This document shows, piece by piece, positions 34,877 to 44,135 of a stretch of 64,000 nucleotides of DNA (position 1 is its first letter; each line of letters starts with the position of its first letter). The DNA is from Nostoc commune NIES-4072 (GTDB lineage: Bacteria > Cyanobacteriota > Cyanobacteriia > Cyanobacteriales > Nostocaceae): positions 1,587,821 to 1,651,820 of the forward strand of contig NZ_BDUD01000001.1 of assembly GCF_003113895.1 (NCBI RefSeq). Direction: 5' to 3'. The notes under the pieces were generated by a model, which saw only the letters and a list, made by a program, of their open reading frames with translations, was not told the origin of the DNA and ran no database searches. A program made the translations under genes and the position numbers.

Positions 34877-35644
34877 ATGAAACGACGACAGTTGATGGGC
34901 TATGCTGGGGCGGGGTTAGTCACAGCTTTGGTTAGTAACTTGGGTTCTGAATCTCAAGCTGACGCACAATCTAGCGGTTTATCAGTTCAGTGGTTGGGTC
35001 ATACTTGCTTTCTTTTTACTGGTGGCGGTGCGAAAATTCTTGTTAATCCATTTCGGACGGCCGGTTGTACTGCTGGGTATCGTCTACCAAAAGTTGCAGC
35101 AGATTTAGTACTGATTAGCAGCCAACTGCTGGATGAAGGTGCTGTAGACGTATTACCAGGAAATGCAAAACTCATCTACGAACCAGGAGTTTATGAGTAT
35201 AAAGGTATTAAGTTCCAAGGAATTGCCATAGACCACGATCGCAAAGGTGGTAGACAGTTTGGTTCCAATACCGCTTGGAGTTGGAAGCAAGGGGGAATTA
35301 ATATTCTACACTTAGGTGGAGCTGCTGCACCTATTTCTATTGAGCAAAAAATCCTCATGGGGCGTCCTGATGTAGCATTTATTCCGGTGGGAGGCAGTGC
35401 AAAAGCCTACAATGCTGAGGAAGCAAAGCAGGCTGTGCAAATCTTAAATCCCAAGATAGTGATTCCAACCCATTACCGCACACAGGCCGCTGATGCTGCG
35501 AAGTGTGATATTTCACCACTCGATAATTTTCTGACCGTGATGCAAGGTACGACAGTGCGGCGTAGCAATGGAGATAGTATTTCCATTAGCCCTAAAGATT
35601 TGCCGGAAAATAGCGTGATTCAGGTTTTAAGTTACAAATTTTGA
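34877..35644 (+). CDS. MBL-fold (UlaG-like) protein lacking the metal motif, exported
   Basis: A 255-residue protein with the fold of the UPF0173/UlaG metallo-beta-lactamase group: VQWLGHTCFLF at the start of the domain, later VAFIPVGGSAKAYNAEEAKQAVQILNPKIVIPTHYRT (in parts). The key metal-binding motif H-x-H-x-D-H is missing; the matching position reads LVLISSQLLDEGAVD. Only the GH, HLGG and THY histidines remain. The N-terminus (KRRQLMGYAGAGLVTALVSNLG, then ADAQS) resembles a Tat or Sec signal. It follows trpG by three bases and may share its message. A structural or binding role is more likely than hydrolysis. Confidence 0.8.
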   Translation: MKRRQLMGYAGAGLVTALVSNLGSESQADAQSSGLSVQWLGHTCFLFTGGGAKILVNPFRTAGCTAGYRLPKVAADLVLISSQLLDEGAVDVLPGNAKLIYEPGVYEYKGIKFQGIAIDHDRKGGRQFGSNTAWSWKQGGINILHLGGAAAPISIEQKILMGRPDVAFIPVGGSAKAYNAEEAKQAVQILNPKIVIPTHYRTQAADAAKCDISPLDNFLTVMQGTTVRRSNGDSISISPKDLPENSVIQVLSYKF

Positions 35645-35701
35645 GTTACAAGTTTTGAGAAGTACAGGAGTAGGGGAAGCAGTGGAAGATTTCTAACTCC
35701 T

Positions 35702-35768
35702 GTAGAGACGCGATTAATCGCGTCTCTACTCCTAACTCCTGTATAGACGCGATAAATCGCGTCTCTAC
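35702..35768. repeat. Two 28-base GTAGAGACGCGAT palindromes
   Basis: Two nearly identical palindromes, 35702-35729 (perfect) and 35741-35768 (one mismatch), separated by 11 bases. Each reads GTAGAGACGCGAT, then its complement. They lie between convergent genes and can form very stable hairpins. Palindromes of this sequence are a common dispersed repeat in Nostoc and relatives. The second one touches the stop codon of the FG-GAP gene. Confidence 0.88.
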
Positions 35769-35770
35769 TT

Positions 35771-37015
35771 TTAGAACGTATACCACTGTGGGCCAAGCTT
35801 ATCTGCGTCGCTGATGGGAGTCTCAACGGCTGTCGTCTCATTTATAGTCCAAATGTTGTCTGTACCTGCTGTCTGGTCGCGCCAGTAGATGTCGGTCTTA
35901 CCATCGCCGTTGAAGTCGCCAAGAGATGGTGTCAAGGCTGCGTTATTAGTCGGTAAGAAAGCTTCAGTCGCAACTGTTGTACCATCCATCAACCAAGCGG
36001 TGTTCTCACCTGTCGTGCCATTATGCCAGAAGATATCAGTCTTGCCATCGCCGTTGAAATCGCCAATTTTAGAAGTCCAGGCTGAGTCAAGTGTCCCCAA
36101 AGCGCCTTCTGTGACTAAGATACCATTCATCGTCCAAACCTTGTTCTCACCAGTTTGAGCGTTTCTCCACAGAATGTCAGTCTTATAATCGCCGTTGAAA
36201 TCACCAAGGCTAGCAGTCCAGGCGGCATCTTGTGATTGCAGCGCAAATTCAGTCTTTTGTGTACCATCCATAAACCAAGCGGTGTTATCGCCGGTTGTCG
36301 CATTGCGCCAGAAAATGTCACTCTTACCATTGCCGTCGAAATCAACAATGGTAGGAGTTAGCGCTGGGTCTGTAGTGTCTAAAACAGTTGCATTCAGAAC
36401 TGTAGTGCCATCCATCTGCCAAATAGCGTTTTCACCAGTTGTAGCATTATGCCAGAAGATGTCAGTTTTGCGATCGCCATTGAAATCTCCAATTTGAGGA
36501 GTCCAAGCTGGGTCAACACTAGTTAGAGAAGCCGCAGTACCAACTTTGGTTCCATCCATCAGCACAATACTATTTTCACCTGTTGTCTTATTCCGTAATA
36601 AGAAGTCGGTTTTACCATCAGCATTGAAGTCAGCAATTTTGTAATCATAGGCGGATAAGTCGAAATTACCCAAAGAACCTTGCTCAACAACTTTTGTCCC
36701 ATCCATCAACCGAATGATAATCTCACCGGTTGTAGAATCGACCCAAACTTTATCCGTTTTGCCATCACCGTTAAAGTCAGGAGTAATCGCCGCACTAGTT
36801 AAGTAAGGATTAGGATTGGGATTTGATGATGTTTTGACAGGCGTAGTTACTGCTTCAGTTTGTAGTGTTGGTGAGGAACTCTTACTCAAAAACCCCACAG
36901 GATCATAATTTAAATTCTCAAAAGAAGTTGTCAAGATTTGTGATTTTGCAAAAGAGTCTGATGCCCATTTAGATGTATTCAAAGCTAAGGGTAAGGAATT
37001 CGTATTTTCAGGCAT
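35771..37015 (-). CDS. FG-GAP/VCBS calcium-loop repeat protein
   Basis: A 414-residue protein made largely of about seven repeats of ~46 residues. Each has the form GDFNGDGKTDIFWHNATTGEN, then a strand-turn MDGT; the D-x-N-x-D-x-x-x-D loops bind calcium in FG-GAP beta-propellers, so a seven-bladed propeller is expected. Residues 1-70 are a serine- and threonine-rich, non-repetitive leader without a clear signal peptide, which suggests a type I or other non-Sec export route, or a surface-bound protein. No transporter gene is adjacent. The repeats differ enough at DNA level to be old. Confidence 0.87.
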   Translation of the reverse strand: MPENTNSLPLALNTSKWASDSFAKSQILTTSFENLNYDPVGFLSKSSSPTLQTEAVTTPVKTSSNPNPNPYLTSAAITPDFNGDGKTDKVWVDSTTGEIIIRLMDGTKVVEQGSLGNFDLSAYDYKIADFNADGKTDFLLRNKTTGENSIVLMDGTKVGTAASLTSVDPAWTPQIGDFNGDRKTDIFWHNATTGENAIWQMDGTTVLNATVLDTTDPALTPTIVDFDGNGKSDIFWRNATTGDNTAWFMDGTQKTEFALQSQDAAWTASLGDFNGDYKTDILWRNAQTGENKVWTMNGILVTEGALGTLDSAWTSKIGDFNGDGKTDIFWHNGTTGENTAWLMDGTTVATEAFLPTNNAALTPSLGDFNGDGKTDIYWRDQTAGTDNIWTINETTAVETPISDADKLGPQWYTF

Positions 37016-37731
37016 GGTGTATTTTTATCATTGGTTATCATATTTTTTTAACTTTTTTTGATAATCTCTTTCTGTAACTAAATAACATTTACGAAGGCTT
37101 CAATATTTCTTTATAACTATTTTTAATTTATTAATGTCATTCTTTGAGGATAAATATATGTTTGTTTTAAACGACCATAATAAAATTTTCAAGTCCTATG
37201 CAAGCAATTAAAAAATATTTTTTGTGCTTTATATATACGATGATTTATAGATAAAGGCTGATGATTTTATCTGTTTGCTTTAACTTTTAAGTGTTATATC
37301 AAAATATACTTATAGTAGTTTGCAGTTCAGTCCAATATAGACCTAACCTCCAACCCTTGGGGACGCACTCGCGTTCGGGGAAGTCACGCATTCACGCATA
37401 AGGGACTTCCAAGGTCTTGCGCCATTTGAAATGGTATGTTTATTTCCGCGCCCGATGTACTAGCCTATACAAAGTCCCAAATAGGCTAAAAAAGAAGCGA
37501 TCGCTACATTAGCCCTAATTCATTCGATAACAAAAAGATTTCCAATGATTTAAAAAGTAGGAAATCTGAATCTTTCGAGATAATTGATTATTCTCTAATG
37601 ATTTATAACTTGAGTAGAAAGAAATATTGGTTAGAATAACTTAGATTAGCAACTATTAAGAGGCATGATCTGTGCATCCTCTAGTTGCCAAAAGTGTAAA
37701 ATAACACAATACTTTCATAAATACATCAGCT
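37016..37731. other. 716-base gap, no gene seen
   Basis: AT-rich left half. Around 37350-37420 a GC-rich block reads CCAACCCTTGGGGACGCACT and later GGGACTTCC, resembling dispersed repeats seen in Nostoc, but its ends cannot be set from one copy. A HIP1-like GCGATCGC site lies near 37497. The promoter of pepP must lie in the last 100 bases. Confidence 0.5.
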
Positions 37732-39042
37732 ATGCAAGCAGAATATCGGCAGCGTCGTGAGCAGTTAATGGCAAAAATTGGTGATGGCACAGCCATTTTT
37801 CGCAGTGCACCAATGGCAGTGATGCACAACGATGTCGAGTATGTTTATCGCCAAGACAGTGATTTTTTCTACCTGACTGGTTTTAATGAGCCACAAGCAG
37901 TAGCAGTGTTAGCGCCGCATCATTCGGAACATCGGTTTGTGCTGTTTGTCCAACCGAAGGATCGCGAAAAGGAAGTATGGACTGGTTATCTTTCTGGGGT
38001 AGATGCAGCTAAGGAAATTTATGGTGCTGATGAAGCTTACCCCATTAGCGAATTAGATGAAAAGTTGCCGCAGTATTTGGAAAAAGCCAGTCGGATTTAT
38101 TATCACTTAGGACGCGATCGCACTTTTAATGACCAAATCCTGAGACATTACCAAAGTTTACTGCGAACTTATCCTAAGCGAGGTACTGGGCCGATCGCCA
38201 TTGAAGATACTGGCCCTGTTCTCAACAGCATGAGACTAATTAAAAGTCAAGCTGAATTGGAATTGATGCGTCAAGCAGTAGCGATCGCAGTCGAAGCACA
38301 CAATTACGCCCAAGAAATTGCTGCACCCGGACGTTATGAGTACGAAATTCAAGCGGAGATGGAACGCATTTTTCGAGTCAGGGGTGGAATGGGGCCAGCT
38401 TATCCTTCGATTGTGGCTTCCGGTGTGAATGCTTGCGTACTGCACTACATTGAAAATAACCGTCAAATGCAGGATGGAGAATTACTGCTAATTGATGCCG
38501 GTTGCGCTTACGGTTATTACAACTCGGATATTACGCGGACATTTCCTGTTGGGGGTAAATTTACGCCAGAACAAAAGACGCTGTACGAGATTGTATTGGA
38601 GGCGCAAAAACAAGCGATCGCTCAAGTAAAACCAGGTAATCCCTTCAAATTAGTTCATGATACAGCAGTGCGCGTTCTTACGGAAGGTTTAGTTGAACTT
38701 GGCATCCTCAAAGGTGAAGTTGATAAATTAATTGAAGAAGAGAAATATAAGCCATATTATATGCACCGCACCAGTCATTGGTTAGGGTTGGATGTTCATG
38801 ATGTGGGAGTTTACCAGCACGGTGAAGATAAACCACAGATTTTACAATCAGGCCAAATTTTGACAGTGGAACCGGGACTATATATTGTGCCTGACACCAA
38901 ACTAGCAGAAGACCAACCAGAGACTGATCCTCGATGGATTGGCATTGGTATTCGGATTGAGGATGATGTATTAGTTACATCTGATGGACATGAGGTTTTA
39001 ACTGCGGGAGTTCCCAAAGCAGTGGATGAAGTGGAAAGATAA
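37732..39042 (+). CDS. pepP: Xaa-Pro aminopeptidase PepP
   Basis: A 436-residue M24B metallopeptidase that removes an N-terminal residue next to proline. The N-terminal domain opens QAEYRQRREQLMAKI and contains DSDFFYLTGFNEP. The pita-bread catalytic domain supplies all metal ligands: Asp in LLIDAGCAYGYYNSDITRTF, His in HWLGLDVHDVG, and the two glutamates in LTVEPGLY and IGIRIEDD. A tail HEVLTAGVPK is typical of the family. It is a stand-alone gene. Confidence 0.94.
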   Translation: MQAEYRQRREQLMAKIGDGTAIFRSAPMAVMHNDVEYVYRQDSDFFYLTGFNEPQAVAVLAPHHSEHRFVLFVQPKDREKEVWTGYLSGVDAAKEIYGADEAYPISELDEKLPQYLEKASRIYYHLGRDRTFNDQILRHYQSLLRTYPKRGTGPIAIEDTGPVLNSMRLIKSQAELELMRQAVAIAVEAHNYAQEIAAPGRYEYEIQAEMERIFRVRGGMGPAYPSIVASGVNACVLHYIENNRQMQDGELLLIDAGCAYGYYNSDITRTFPVGGKFTPEQKTLYEIVLEAQKQAIAQVKPGNPFKLVHDTAVRVLTEGLVELGILKGEVDKLIEEEKYKPYYMHRTSHWLGLDVHDVGVYQHGEDKPQILQSGQILTVEPGLYIVPDTKLAEDQPETDPRWIGIGIRIEDDVLVTSDGHEVLTAGVPKAVDEVER

Positions 39043-39099
39043 AAAATGGGGATGGTGTGTACTAATCTGTAAAGTTTCAATTCATGGTTAAGCAAGTTC

Positions 39100-39148
39100 G
39101 TAGTAAGGACTTCAGTCCTTATTTTCTAAGCACTAAAGTGCTTACTAC
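39100..39148. repeat. 49-base repeat with GTAGTAAG/CTTACTAC ends
   Basis: The ends are an exact inverted pair, GTAGTAAG and CTTACTAC. Inside are two small hairpins, AAGGACTTCAGTCCTT and AGCACTAAAGTGCT. The ends match the repeat at 1971-1996, so this looks like a longer member of the same dispersed family. It encodes nothing. Confidence 0.8.
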
Positions 39149-39193
39149 AAACTTTTCATTACTAGCTTAGACATTATATTAACTATCTCTAAG

Positions 39194-39820
39194 CTAAAAT
39201 TGCGGACAAGCCATCAGAGTCATTGTTAGAATTCCTAAGATTTTGTCTATTTCTTTAATAAAGTAATCGTTCTTATCGATAAAGATGGTATTCTCACAAA
39301 GTTTGAGAAATTTCCAATCTGTTCCTGTTGTAACTACACCATAAATTTCATTGATAATATTTCCTTGTTGCTGGTTAAACAATTGAGATGCAAACATTGT
39401 CGCAATACATTGTCCTAAACCAGATTTAATACTCTCATTTTTAGCTTCTACAATAGTCACGACAGGACTAGTAATATCATATTGTTCTGGTGAACAACTG
39501 AGAATAAAATCACAGCGTCCTTCTAAGCCTTTAGAAGCATCTACATTAAACTCTGAACCAGAAAATATACTAATTTGGTATTTAAAGAAGCGTTTAACTT
39601 CAATTAAAACAGGCATAATAATTAGTTCAGAACGAGCTTTTTCTGTATTTATTGCTGTCACCAATGGTAGATGCTCAGAGAAAATCAAATTTAGATATTC
39701 ACTAGGTGAAACTGTCTGCACATCTGTAAATAAATCTTGATTTTCAACAAAGATTAATTTAAAGTCTGTTTTTACCTTGCTAAGATTAAAGGCGCTGTAC
39801 GGCAATGTATCACCCCTCAA
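39194..39820 (-). CDS. PD-(D/E)XK nuclease-like protein, paralogue B
   Basis: A 208-residue protein homologous to that at 24525 along its whole length. Shared blocks are A-I-[NS]-[TS]-E-K-A-R-S-E, GRCDFILS, VEAKNESIKSGLGQCIATMFASQLFNQ and YGVVTTGTDWKFLKL (partly quoted). The Asp of CDF and the Glu/Lys pair of VEAKN fit a PD-(D/E)XK metal site, and the Gln of GQC and SQLF are also kept. The 15-residue N-terminal extension (MRGDTLPYSAFNLSK) is absent from its sister. It stands alone after pepP and no partner gene can be named. Confidence 0.65.
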   Translation of the reverse strand: MRGDTLPYSAFNLSKVKTDFKLIFVENQDLFTDVQTVSPSEYLNLIFSEHLPLVTAINTEKARSELIIMPVLIEVKRFFKYQISIFSGSEFNVDASKGLEGRCDFILSCSPEQYDITSPVVTIVEAKNESIKSGLGQCIATMFASQLFNQQQGNIINEIYGVVTTGTDWKFLKLCENTIFIDKNDYFIKEIDKILGILTMTLMACPQF

Positions 39821-39933
39821 TCACGCTTAACTGCATAGTATCATCTTGGTCGTAAAGTGCAGCGATGTTTACGGCGGTCACTGAGCTTGTCGAAGTGCGG
39901 AAGCTAGGCAAGTAAGTTTGATGATATCTCAGA

Positions 39934-40479
39934 TCAAGAACAGCCTTCAACAAATTCAACTTCTGGTAGTTTACCTGACCGAAACTGAGTAATACGCTTA
40001 CCATCAGTCTCAAATACCACACGATAGTTCTGGTTAGCACGGTCTTTCGGGATAAATGTCAAGTAGTGTCCGCCTTGGACGTATTTATGAGGCGTGACTT
40101 TAATTTGTCCTGGGTAGAGAGACTTGATTTGTGCTTCGGTGTCGCCAATTTTTGCTCCTTTAAGGGTAGTAATTTGGGTATTCTGCCGCACATCTACTCT
40201 AGAAATGCGACCTTTTGTAACCATGAACGAAAGATTTTTGGGTTCATTTTGTGGCTTAACATAGTAGCAACTGCTATTCGGCGAATCTCCCGCTAGCTTA
40301 GTACGGGCAGCTTTTGCCGCTTGGGAAACAGTCATCCCAACTCTTACCTCTCCGATACCATTGATGAATAATTTCGATTTATTAGTCAGTTTCGCCTGTG
40401 CTACAACTGTGCTGACAGTTAGAGAAGAAAGAGCAAGCGTTACGATGCCAAAAGTCAATAATTTAGCTTTGCTATTCAT
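39934..40479 (-). CDS. Secreted protein of unknown function
   Basis: A 181-residue protein with a Sec signal peptide (KLLTFGIVTLALSSLTVSTVVAQA). I chose the ATG at 40479 because this signal follows it directly; a longer frame from 40590 would bury the signal. The mature part begins LFINGIGEVRVGMTVSQAAKAA, resembling the G-x-V-x-x-G-M-[TS] opening of small BamE/OmlA-like domains, then holds strands (MVTKGRISRVDV, ITTLKGAKIGDTEAQIKSLYPG). One Cys pair (CYYVKP, EGCS) may form a disulfide. It is likely a periplasmic protein. No neighbour suggests a role. Confidence 0.7.
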   Translation of the reverse strand: MNSKAKLLTFGIVTLALSSLTVSTVVAQAKLTNKSKLFINGIGEVRVGMTVSQAAKAARTKLAGDSPNSSCYYVKPQNEPKNLSFMVTKGRISRVDVRQNTQITTLKGAKIGDTEAQIKSLYPGQIKVTPHKYVQGGHYLTFIPKDRANQNYRVVFETDGKRITQFRSGKLPEVEFVEGCS

Positions 40480-40698
40480 TTGCGACAAATCAAAGGGGTA
40501 GATATTTATATACAATAGCCATGTTGCCAGTTTCGGATTTTGGCAAGCCCCCGATTTAGAGCGTTCTACTTGTCCCACAAGGGTAAGCATTTGTCGTTTA
40601 ATAAACCCTTTGCTACGTAGTCGTTTGCTGTATCTATGACATGTCTAATGGAAACAGTTGTTCAATTCGGTATTGCATTAATAGAAAAACTTACACCC

Positions 40699-41046
40699 TT
40701 ATAAATCAGAATCGAATTCAAACGTTCCCATTGCTCCCAGGCGAATTGTTAGGAGTTCAACGTCTGTTATAGCTTTGTGCGGCCCCTGGCGAGTGTTGGC
40801 TGGGGTAAACCAAAAGGTTCCCACAGAAGATGTTATTCCCCCAGTTTCCACTACCCCAGCAAGTATGTAAACATACTCATCACATAAATGGATGTGAACT
40901 GGAATTGTAGTTCCAGCACTCATTTTCAAACGATGAATTGACCCCTGTGGAACAGGTTCCGCTAATGGTAAAAACTGAGTTCCGGGAAATTGAGTCAAAT
41001 CAACCCACGGCTGCTCAATTGTGTTGATAAATATTTGCCCAGGCAT
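40699..41046 (-). CDS. Cupin-domain protein
   Basis: A 115-residue single-domain cupin. The metal site can be seen in the first motif, VHIHLCDEYVYILAGVVE (His, His, Glu), and in part in the second, TRQGPHKAITDVE. Small cupins of this type can be sensors, dioxygenase-like enzymes or ChrR-like domains. It is divergent from the TetR-type regulator at 41129, and the palindrome between them suggests it is the regulator's target. The exact ligand is unknown. Confidence 0.85.
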   Translation of the reverse strand: MPGQIFINTIEQPWVDLTQFPGTQFLPLAEPVPQGSIHRLKMSAGTTIPVHIHLCDEYVYILAGVVETGGITSSVGTFWFTPANTRQGPHKAITDVELLTIRLGAMGTFEFDSDL

Positions 41047-41077
41047 AAGATATATCCATCATGCAATGATTGAGAGT

Positions 41078-41100
41078 GAGTGAATGAATATTATTCACTC
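41078..41100. promoter_or_regulatory. Likely TetR operator between cupin and regulator genes
   Basis: GAGTGAAT (41078-41085) and ATTCACTC (41093-41100) form a perfect eight-bp inverted repeat with a seven-base AT-rich centre (GAATATT). It lies midway between the cupin start (41046) and the regulator start (41129), the usual place for a TetR autoregulatory operator. Confidence 0.75.
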
Positions 41101-41128
41101 GCTTCACATTACCACAACCGTTCGCTCT

Positions 41129-41746
41129 ATGGGAAAAACAACCAAACCTACACAACCTCGATATGATGTCCTTGGGCGATATACAGCTTTGTTGGATGCA
41201 GGCGAGACATTGCTCTTGAGGGGCTACGAGCAAGCTCAACCTCAACTCATTGCTGATACAGCAGGTGTATCAGTTGGATTGTTTTATCGGCATTTTAAAA
41301 GCAAGCAAGAATTGCTTACCGCCATCATAGTCAGGCATTTAAACAAGCTACATCTTCAAATTGCTCAAACTCACAAAGCCTGTTCTCATCCAAAAGAGGC
41401 AATGCAGATGGTTGTTTTGCTCACATTGCGCTATTTCCATCAGCATCAAGGACTAATCAAGCTATTCTTCATCCAAGTCGGTTATGGTGATGTGGCAGCA
41501 ACCGAACAACTTCAGTCGGCGCGACAAAACTATCGCAATATTTTCTTGACCATTATTGAGGATGGGATTGCTCAAGAGATATTTCTCAATCCACCTGTAC
41601 TCAATGTTCAAATTGCTATCAACAGCATTATTGGCACGATTAATTGGACTCTTTACGATCTACTCGTTGTCAAGAATCAAAACCTAGAACCTGAAGTCAT
41701 AGCCACACAAATATCCTCGCACTTGCTACGGAGTCTGACACCCTAG
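41129..41746 (+). CDS. TetR/AcrR-family transcriptional regulator
   Basis: A 205-residue regulator. The helix-turn-helix is clear: PQLIADTAGVSVGLFYRHF followed by KSKQELLTAIIV, the normal TetR arrangement near residues 40-70. The C-terminal helical domain (residues 75-205), which would bind a ligand, is not recognisable. I chose the ATG at 41129 (MGKTTKP); a frame from 41084 would begin inside the operator palindrome. The divergent cupin is the probable target, probably under repression that a small ligand relieves. Confidence 0.88.
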   Translation: MGKTTKPTQPRYDVLGRYTALLDAGETLLLRGYEQAQPQLIADTAGVSVGLFYRHFKSKQELLTAIIVRHLNKLHLQIAQTHKACSHPKEAMQMVVLLTLRYFHQHQGLIKLFFIQVGYGDVAATEQLQSARQNYRNIFLTIIEDGIAQEIFLNPPVLNVQIAINSIIGTINWTLYDLLVVKNQNLEPEVIATQISSHLLRSLTP

Positions 41747-41795
41747 TTTCCCTCCCCCAAAGGCTAGATACGCCCAATTTGCGGTATAGCTAAAA

Positions 41796-41821
41796 AAATG
41801 AGGATGGTGCCATCCTCATTT
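41796..41821. terminator. Bidirectional terminator between tetR and ftsH
   Basis: AAATGAGGATGG (41796-41807) pairs perfectly with CCATCCTCATTT (41810-41821). An A-run lies to the left and a T-containing tract (TTTGATTTATT) to the right, so both convergent genes can use it. Confidence 0.85.
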
Positions 41822-41875
41822 GATTTATTGCTTATTTGCTCATTCCCAGGCATTAGCCCAGAAAATAATTAATTA

Positions 41876-43762
41876 TTACAGTTGCGGTACGTACTGCTGC
41901 TTCTCTGGGACTTCAGCGTACTCAGCCACAATCTGGCGGAATTCTTCGCCGTCAATGGTTTCTTTTTCGATGAGCAAATCGACTAAGCGATCGGTGACAG
42001 TGCGATGGTCACGGACAATCTTCTTAGCGTTTTCGTAGCATTCTTCTACGATCGCTCGCACTTGTCCATCAATGCGAGAGGCGATAGATTCGGAATACTC
42101 AGATCGGGTTGTCCAGTCACGACCCAAGAACACTTCACCCTGCTGGCTTTCTAAGGAAAGTGGCCCTAAATCGGACATGCCGAAACGAGTCACCATCTGC
42201 CGTGCCATTCCCGATAACTGTTGCAAGTCTCCACCAGCGCCAGTTGTGACTTCCGCAGCTCCAAAAATTACTTCCTCAGCAGCGCGACCGCCTAAAGCAC
42301 CAGTAATCCTGGCTTTCAACTGAGAACGAGAAATTAACCCTTGTTCTTCGTTGGGAGTAAACCAAGTCAAACCTTGCGCTTGTCCTCTTGGGATTAAGGT
42401 AACTTTCTGCACTGGGTCATGGTCTTTTAACAAAGTCCCAACCAAAGCGTGTCCAATTTCGTGGTATGCAATTAAGCGCTTGCTCTTGCTATCTACCAAA
42501 GGAGTACCTTCCATCCCCGCGACGACCCGATCCACCGCATCATCAATTTCGCGAAGGGTGATAGCATCTTTGCGTCTTCTCGCAGTTAGAATTGCTGCTT
42601 CATTAAGTAAGTTGGCTAAATCAGCACCAGTAAATCCAGGAGTGCGGCGAGCGATCGCATCCAACGATACACTAGGATCTAATTTCTTATTCCGCGCATG
42701 GACTTGTAAGATTTCCAAACGTCCTTTAATATCGGGTGCATCGACAGTTACTTGTCTGTCAAAGCGACCGGGACGTAACAAAGCTGAGTCTAGTACGTCG
42801 GGACGGTTGGTGGCAGCAATAATAATGATGCCTGTATTACCTTCAAACCCGTCCATTTCAGTGAGCAACTGGTTGAGGGTTTGCTCTCTTTCGTCATTAC
42901 CGCCACCGATACCAGCGCCACGTTGGCGTCCTACTGCGTCGATTTCATCAATGAAGATGATACAAGGAGCGTTGTCTTTGGCTTTCTTGAACAAATCGCG
43001 GACGCGGGATGCACCTACACCAACAAACATTTCTACAAATTCCGAACCGGAAATACTGAAGAAAGGTACGCCTGCTTCACCAGCGATCGCTTTTGCTAGT
43101 AAAGTTTTACCAGTTCCAGGAGGCCCAACTAATAGCACTCCCTTGGGAATCCGTGCGCCTACAGCAGTAAATCTTTCTGGCTGCTTCAGGAAGGTGACAA
43201 CTTCTTGCAATTCTTCTTTAGCTTCTTCAATCCCGGCTACGTCGTCAAATTTGACCCCGGTTTTCGCCTCCATTTGGAAACGCGCCTTGGATTTGCCGAA
43301 GTTCATCGCTTGACCTGGCCCGCCGGGGAGGTTGCTAGAACGCCGGAACAAAAAGAACAGCCCGGTAATCAATAAAACTGGAAATATCAGATTGCCCAAT
43401 AATCCCCAAATTGCGCCATCATTCCGCATGGGGTGAGCATCAAAACTGATGTCTTTTTCTTTGAGCTTGCTAATTAACTCAGGAGCGTTAACAGGCAAAT
43501 CCACACGCCACCTTTGGACACGATTTTCGATGTCTGGATCGCGGGCTTCGATAATTGCTGTCCTACCGCCTTCGTACAAATCCACGCTGGTGACGCGATC
43601 GCCATCCAAGTATTCTAGAAAGCGACCATAGGTCATGCGCGTATTGGCTGCATTCTTACTCATGTCAGTAGGAGCGCCTGCAAAGGCCCCTTGCCAGAAG
43701 AAAAAACCAATTACCAAAGCAGGCAATGTCCAGAGTACTACGACTTTCCAAGAGAATTTCAT
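41876..43762 (-). CDS. ftsH: ATP-dependent zinc metalloprotease FtsH (FtsH2-like)
   Basis: A membrane-bound AAA+ protease of 628 residues. Two N-terminal helices ([20 protein letters not shown] and [20 protein letters not shown]) flank a lumenal or periplasmic domain. The AAA+ domain has Walker A GPPGTGKT near residue 212, Walker [12 protein letters not shown], the pore loop FVGVG and the second region of homology in [19 protein letters not shown]. The zinc site is HEIGH near residue 434. The size and N-terminal sequence resemble Synechocystis FtsH2 (slr0228), which with FtsH3 degrades damaged D1 in photosystem II repair; this identification is from memory. It converges with the TetR gene. 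Confidence 0.95.
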   Translation of the reverse strand: MKFSWKVVVLWTLPALVIGFFFWQGAFAGAPTDMSKNAANTRMTYGRFLEYLDGDRVTSVDLYEGGRTAIIEARDPDIENRVQRWRVDLPVNAPELISKLKEKDISFDAHPMRNDGAIWGLLGNLIFPVLLITGLFFLFRRSSNLPGGPGQAMNFGKSKARFQMEAKTGVKFDDVAGIEEAKEELQEVVTFLKQPERFTAVGARIPKGVLLVGPPGTGKTLLAKAIAGEAGVPFFSISGSEFVEMFVGVGASRVRDLFKKAKDNAPCIIFIDEIDAVGRQRGAGIGGGNDEREQTLNQLLTEMDGFEGNTGIIIIAATNRPDVLDSALLRPGRFDRQVTVDAPDIKGRLEILQVHARNKKLDPSVSLDAIARRTPGFTGADLANLLNEAAILTARRRKDAITLREIDDAVDRVVAGMEGTPLVDSKSKRLIAYHEIGHALVGTLLKDHDPVQKVTLIPRGQAQGLTWFTPNEEQGLISRSQLKARITGALGGRAAEEVIFGAAEVTTGAGGDLQQLSGMARQMVTRFGMSDLGPLSLESQQGEVFLGRDWTTRSEYSESIASRIDGQVRAIVEECYENAKKIVRDHRTVTDRLVDLLIEKETIDGEEFRQIVAEYAEVPEKQQYVPQL

Positions 43763-44135
43763 CTTAATTTGCCTCTAGATGCCTATACAATTCATCAGCC
43801 TTAGTAACCGAATGTTCATCACTCTGCCACTTTAAGCTGTTAAACGGATGTTTATAAATCCATTTTGTTTAATTTGATCTCTTATATGCACTGCTATAAA
43901 GCATTTAGAGCATTATGGCGATGCCAACAAGAATCTTAATCAAAGTTAACTTAATTTTAATACAAAATCGCACGAGAAAAGGGAGGCAACAGGATGCAAA
44001 GACACGGAGAATTTTTCCAGAATGCTCCTCGTGTCATTCCAGCCTCTCTCAATCGTCATTATGGGAGAGTGGAGAAGATGAGGGAGATGAGGAAAATAAC
44101 CAATGCCCCATGCCCAATGCCCCATTCCCCATTCC
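43763..44135. other. 373-base gap with short tandem repeats
   Basis: No gene is visible. The right end (44099-44139) is built from CCCAATGCCC-type units (CCAATGC/CCCCAT), overlapping the end of the 164-residue gene. A GATGAGGGAGATGAGG stretch lies at 44078-44093. The ftsH promoter must lie in the left 150 bases. Confidence 0.55.

Noticed and set aside
39810..40040. 76-codon minus-strand frame
   Set aside because: Its first half is a shifted reading of the end of the secreted-protein gene and its second half crosses a common CTTGTCGAAGTG-type repeat.
42351..43313. A long open frame on the plus strand, 320 codons
   Set aside because: It lies wholly antisense to ftsH, whose motifs and length are unambiguous; the frame has no recognisable domain.
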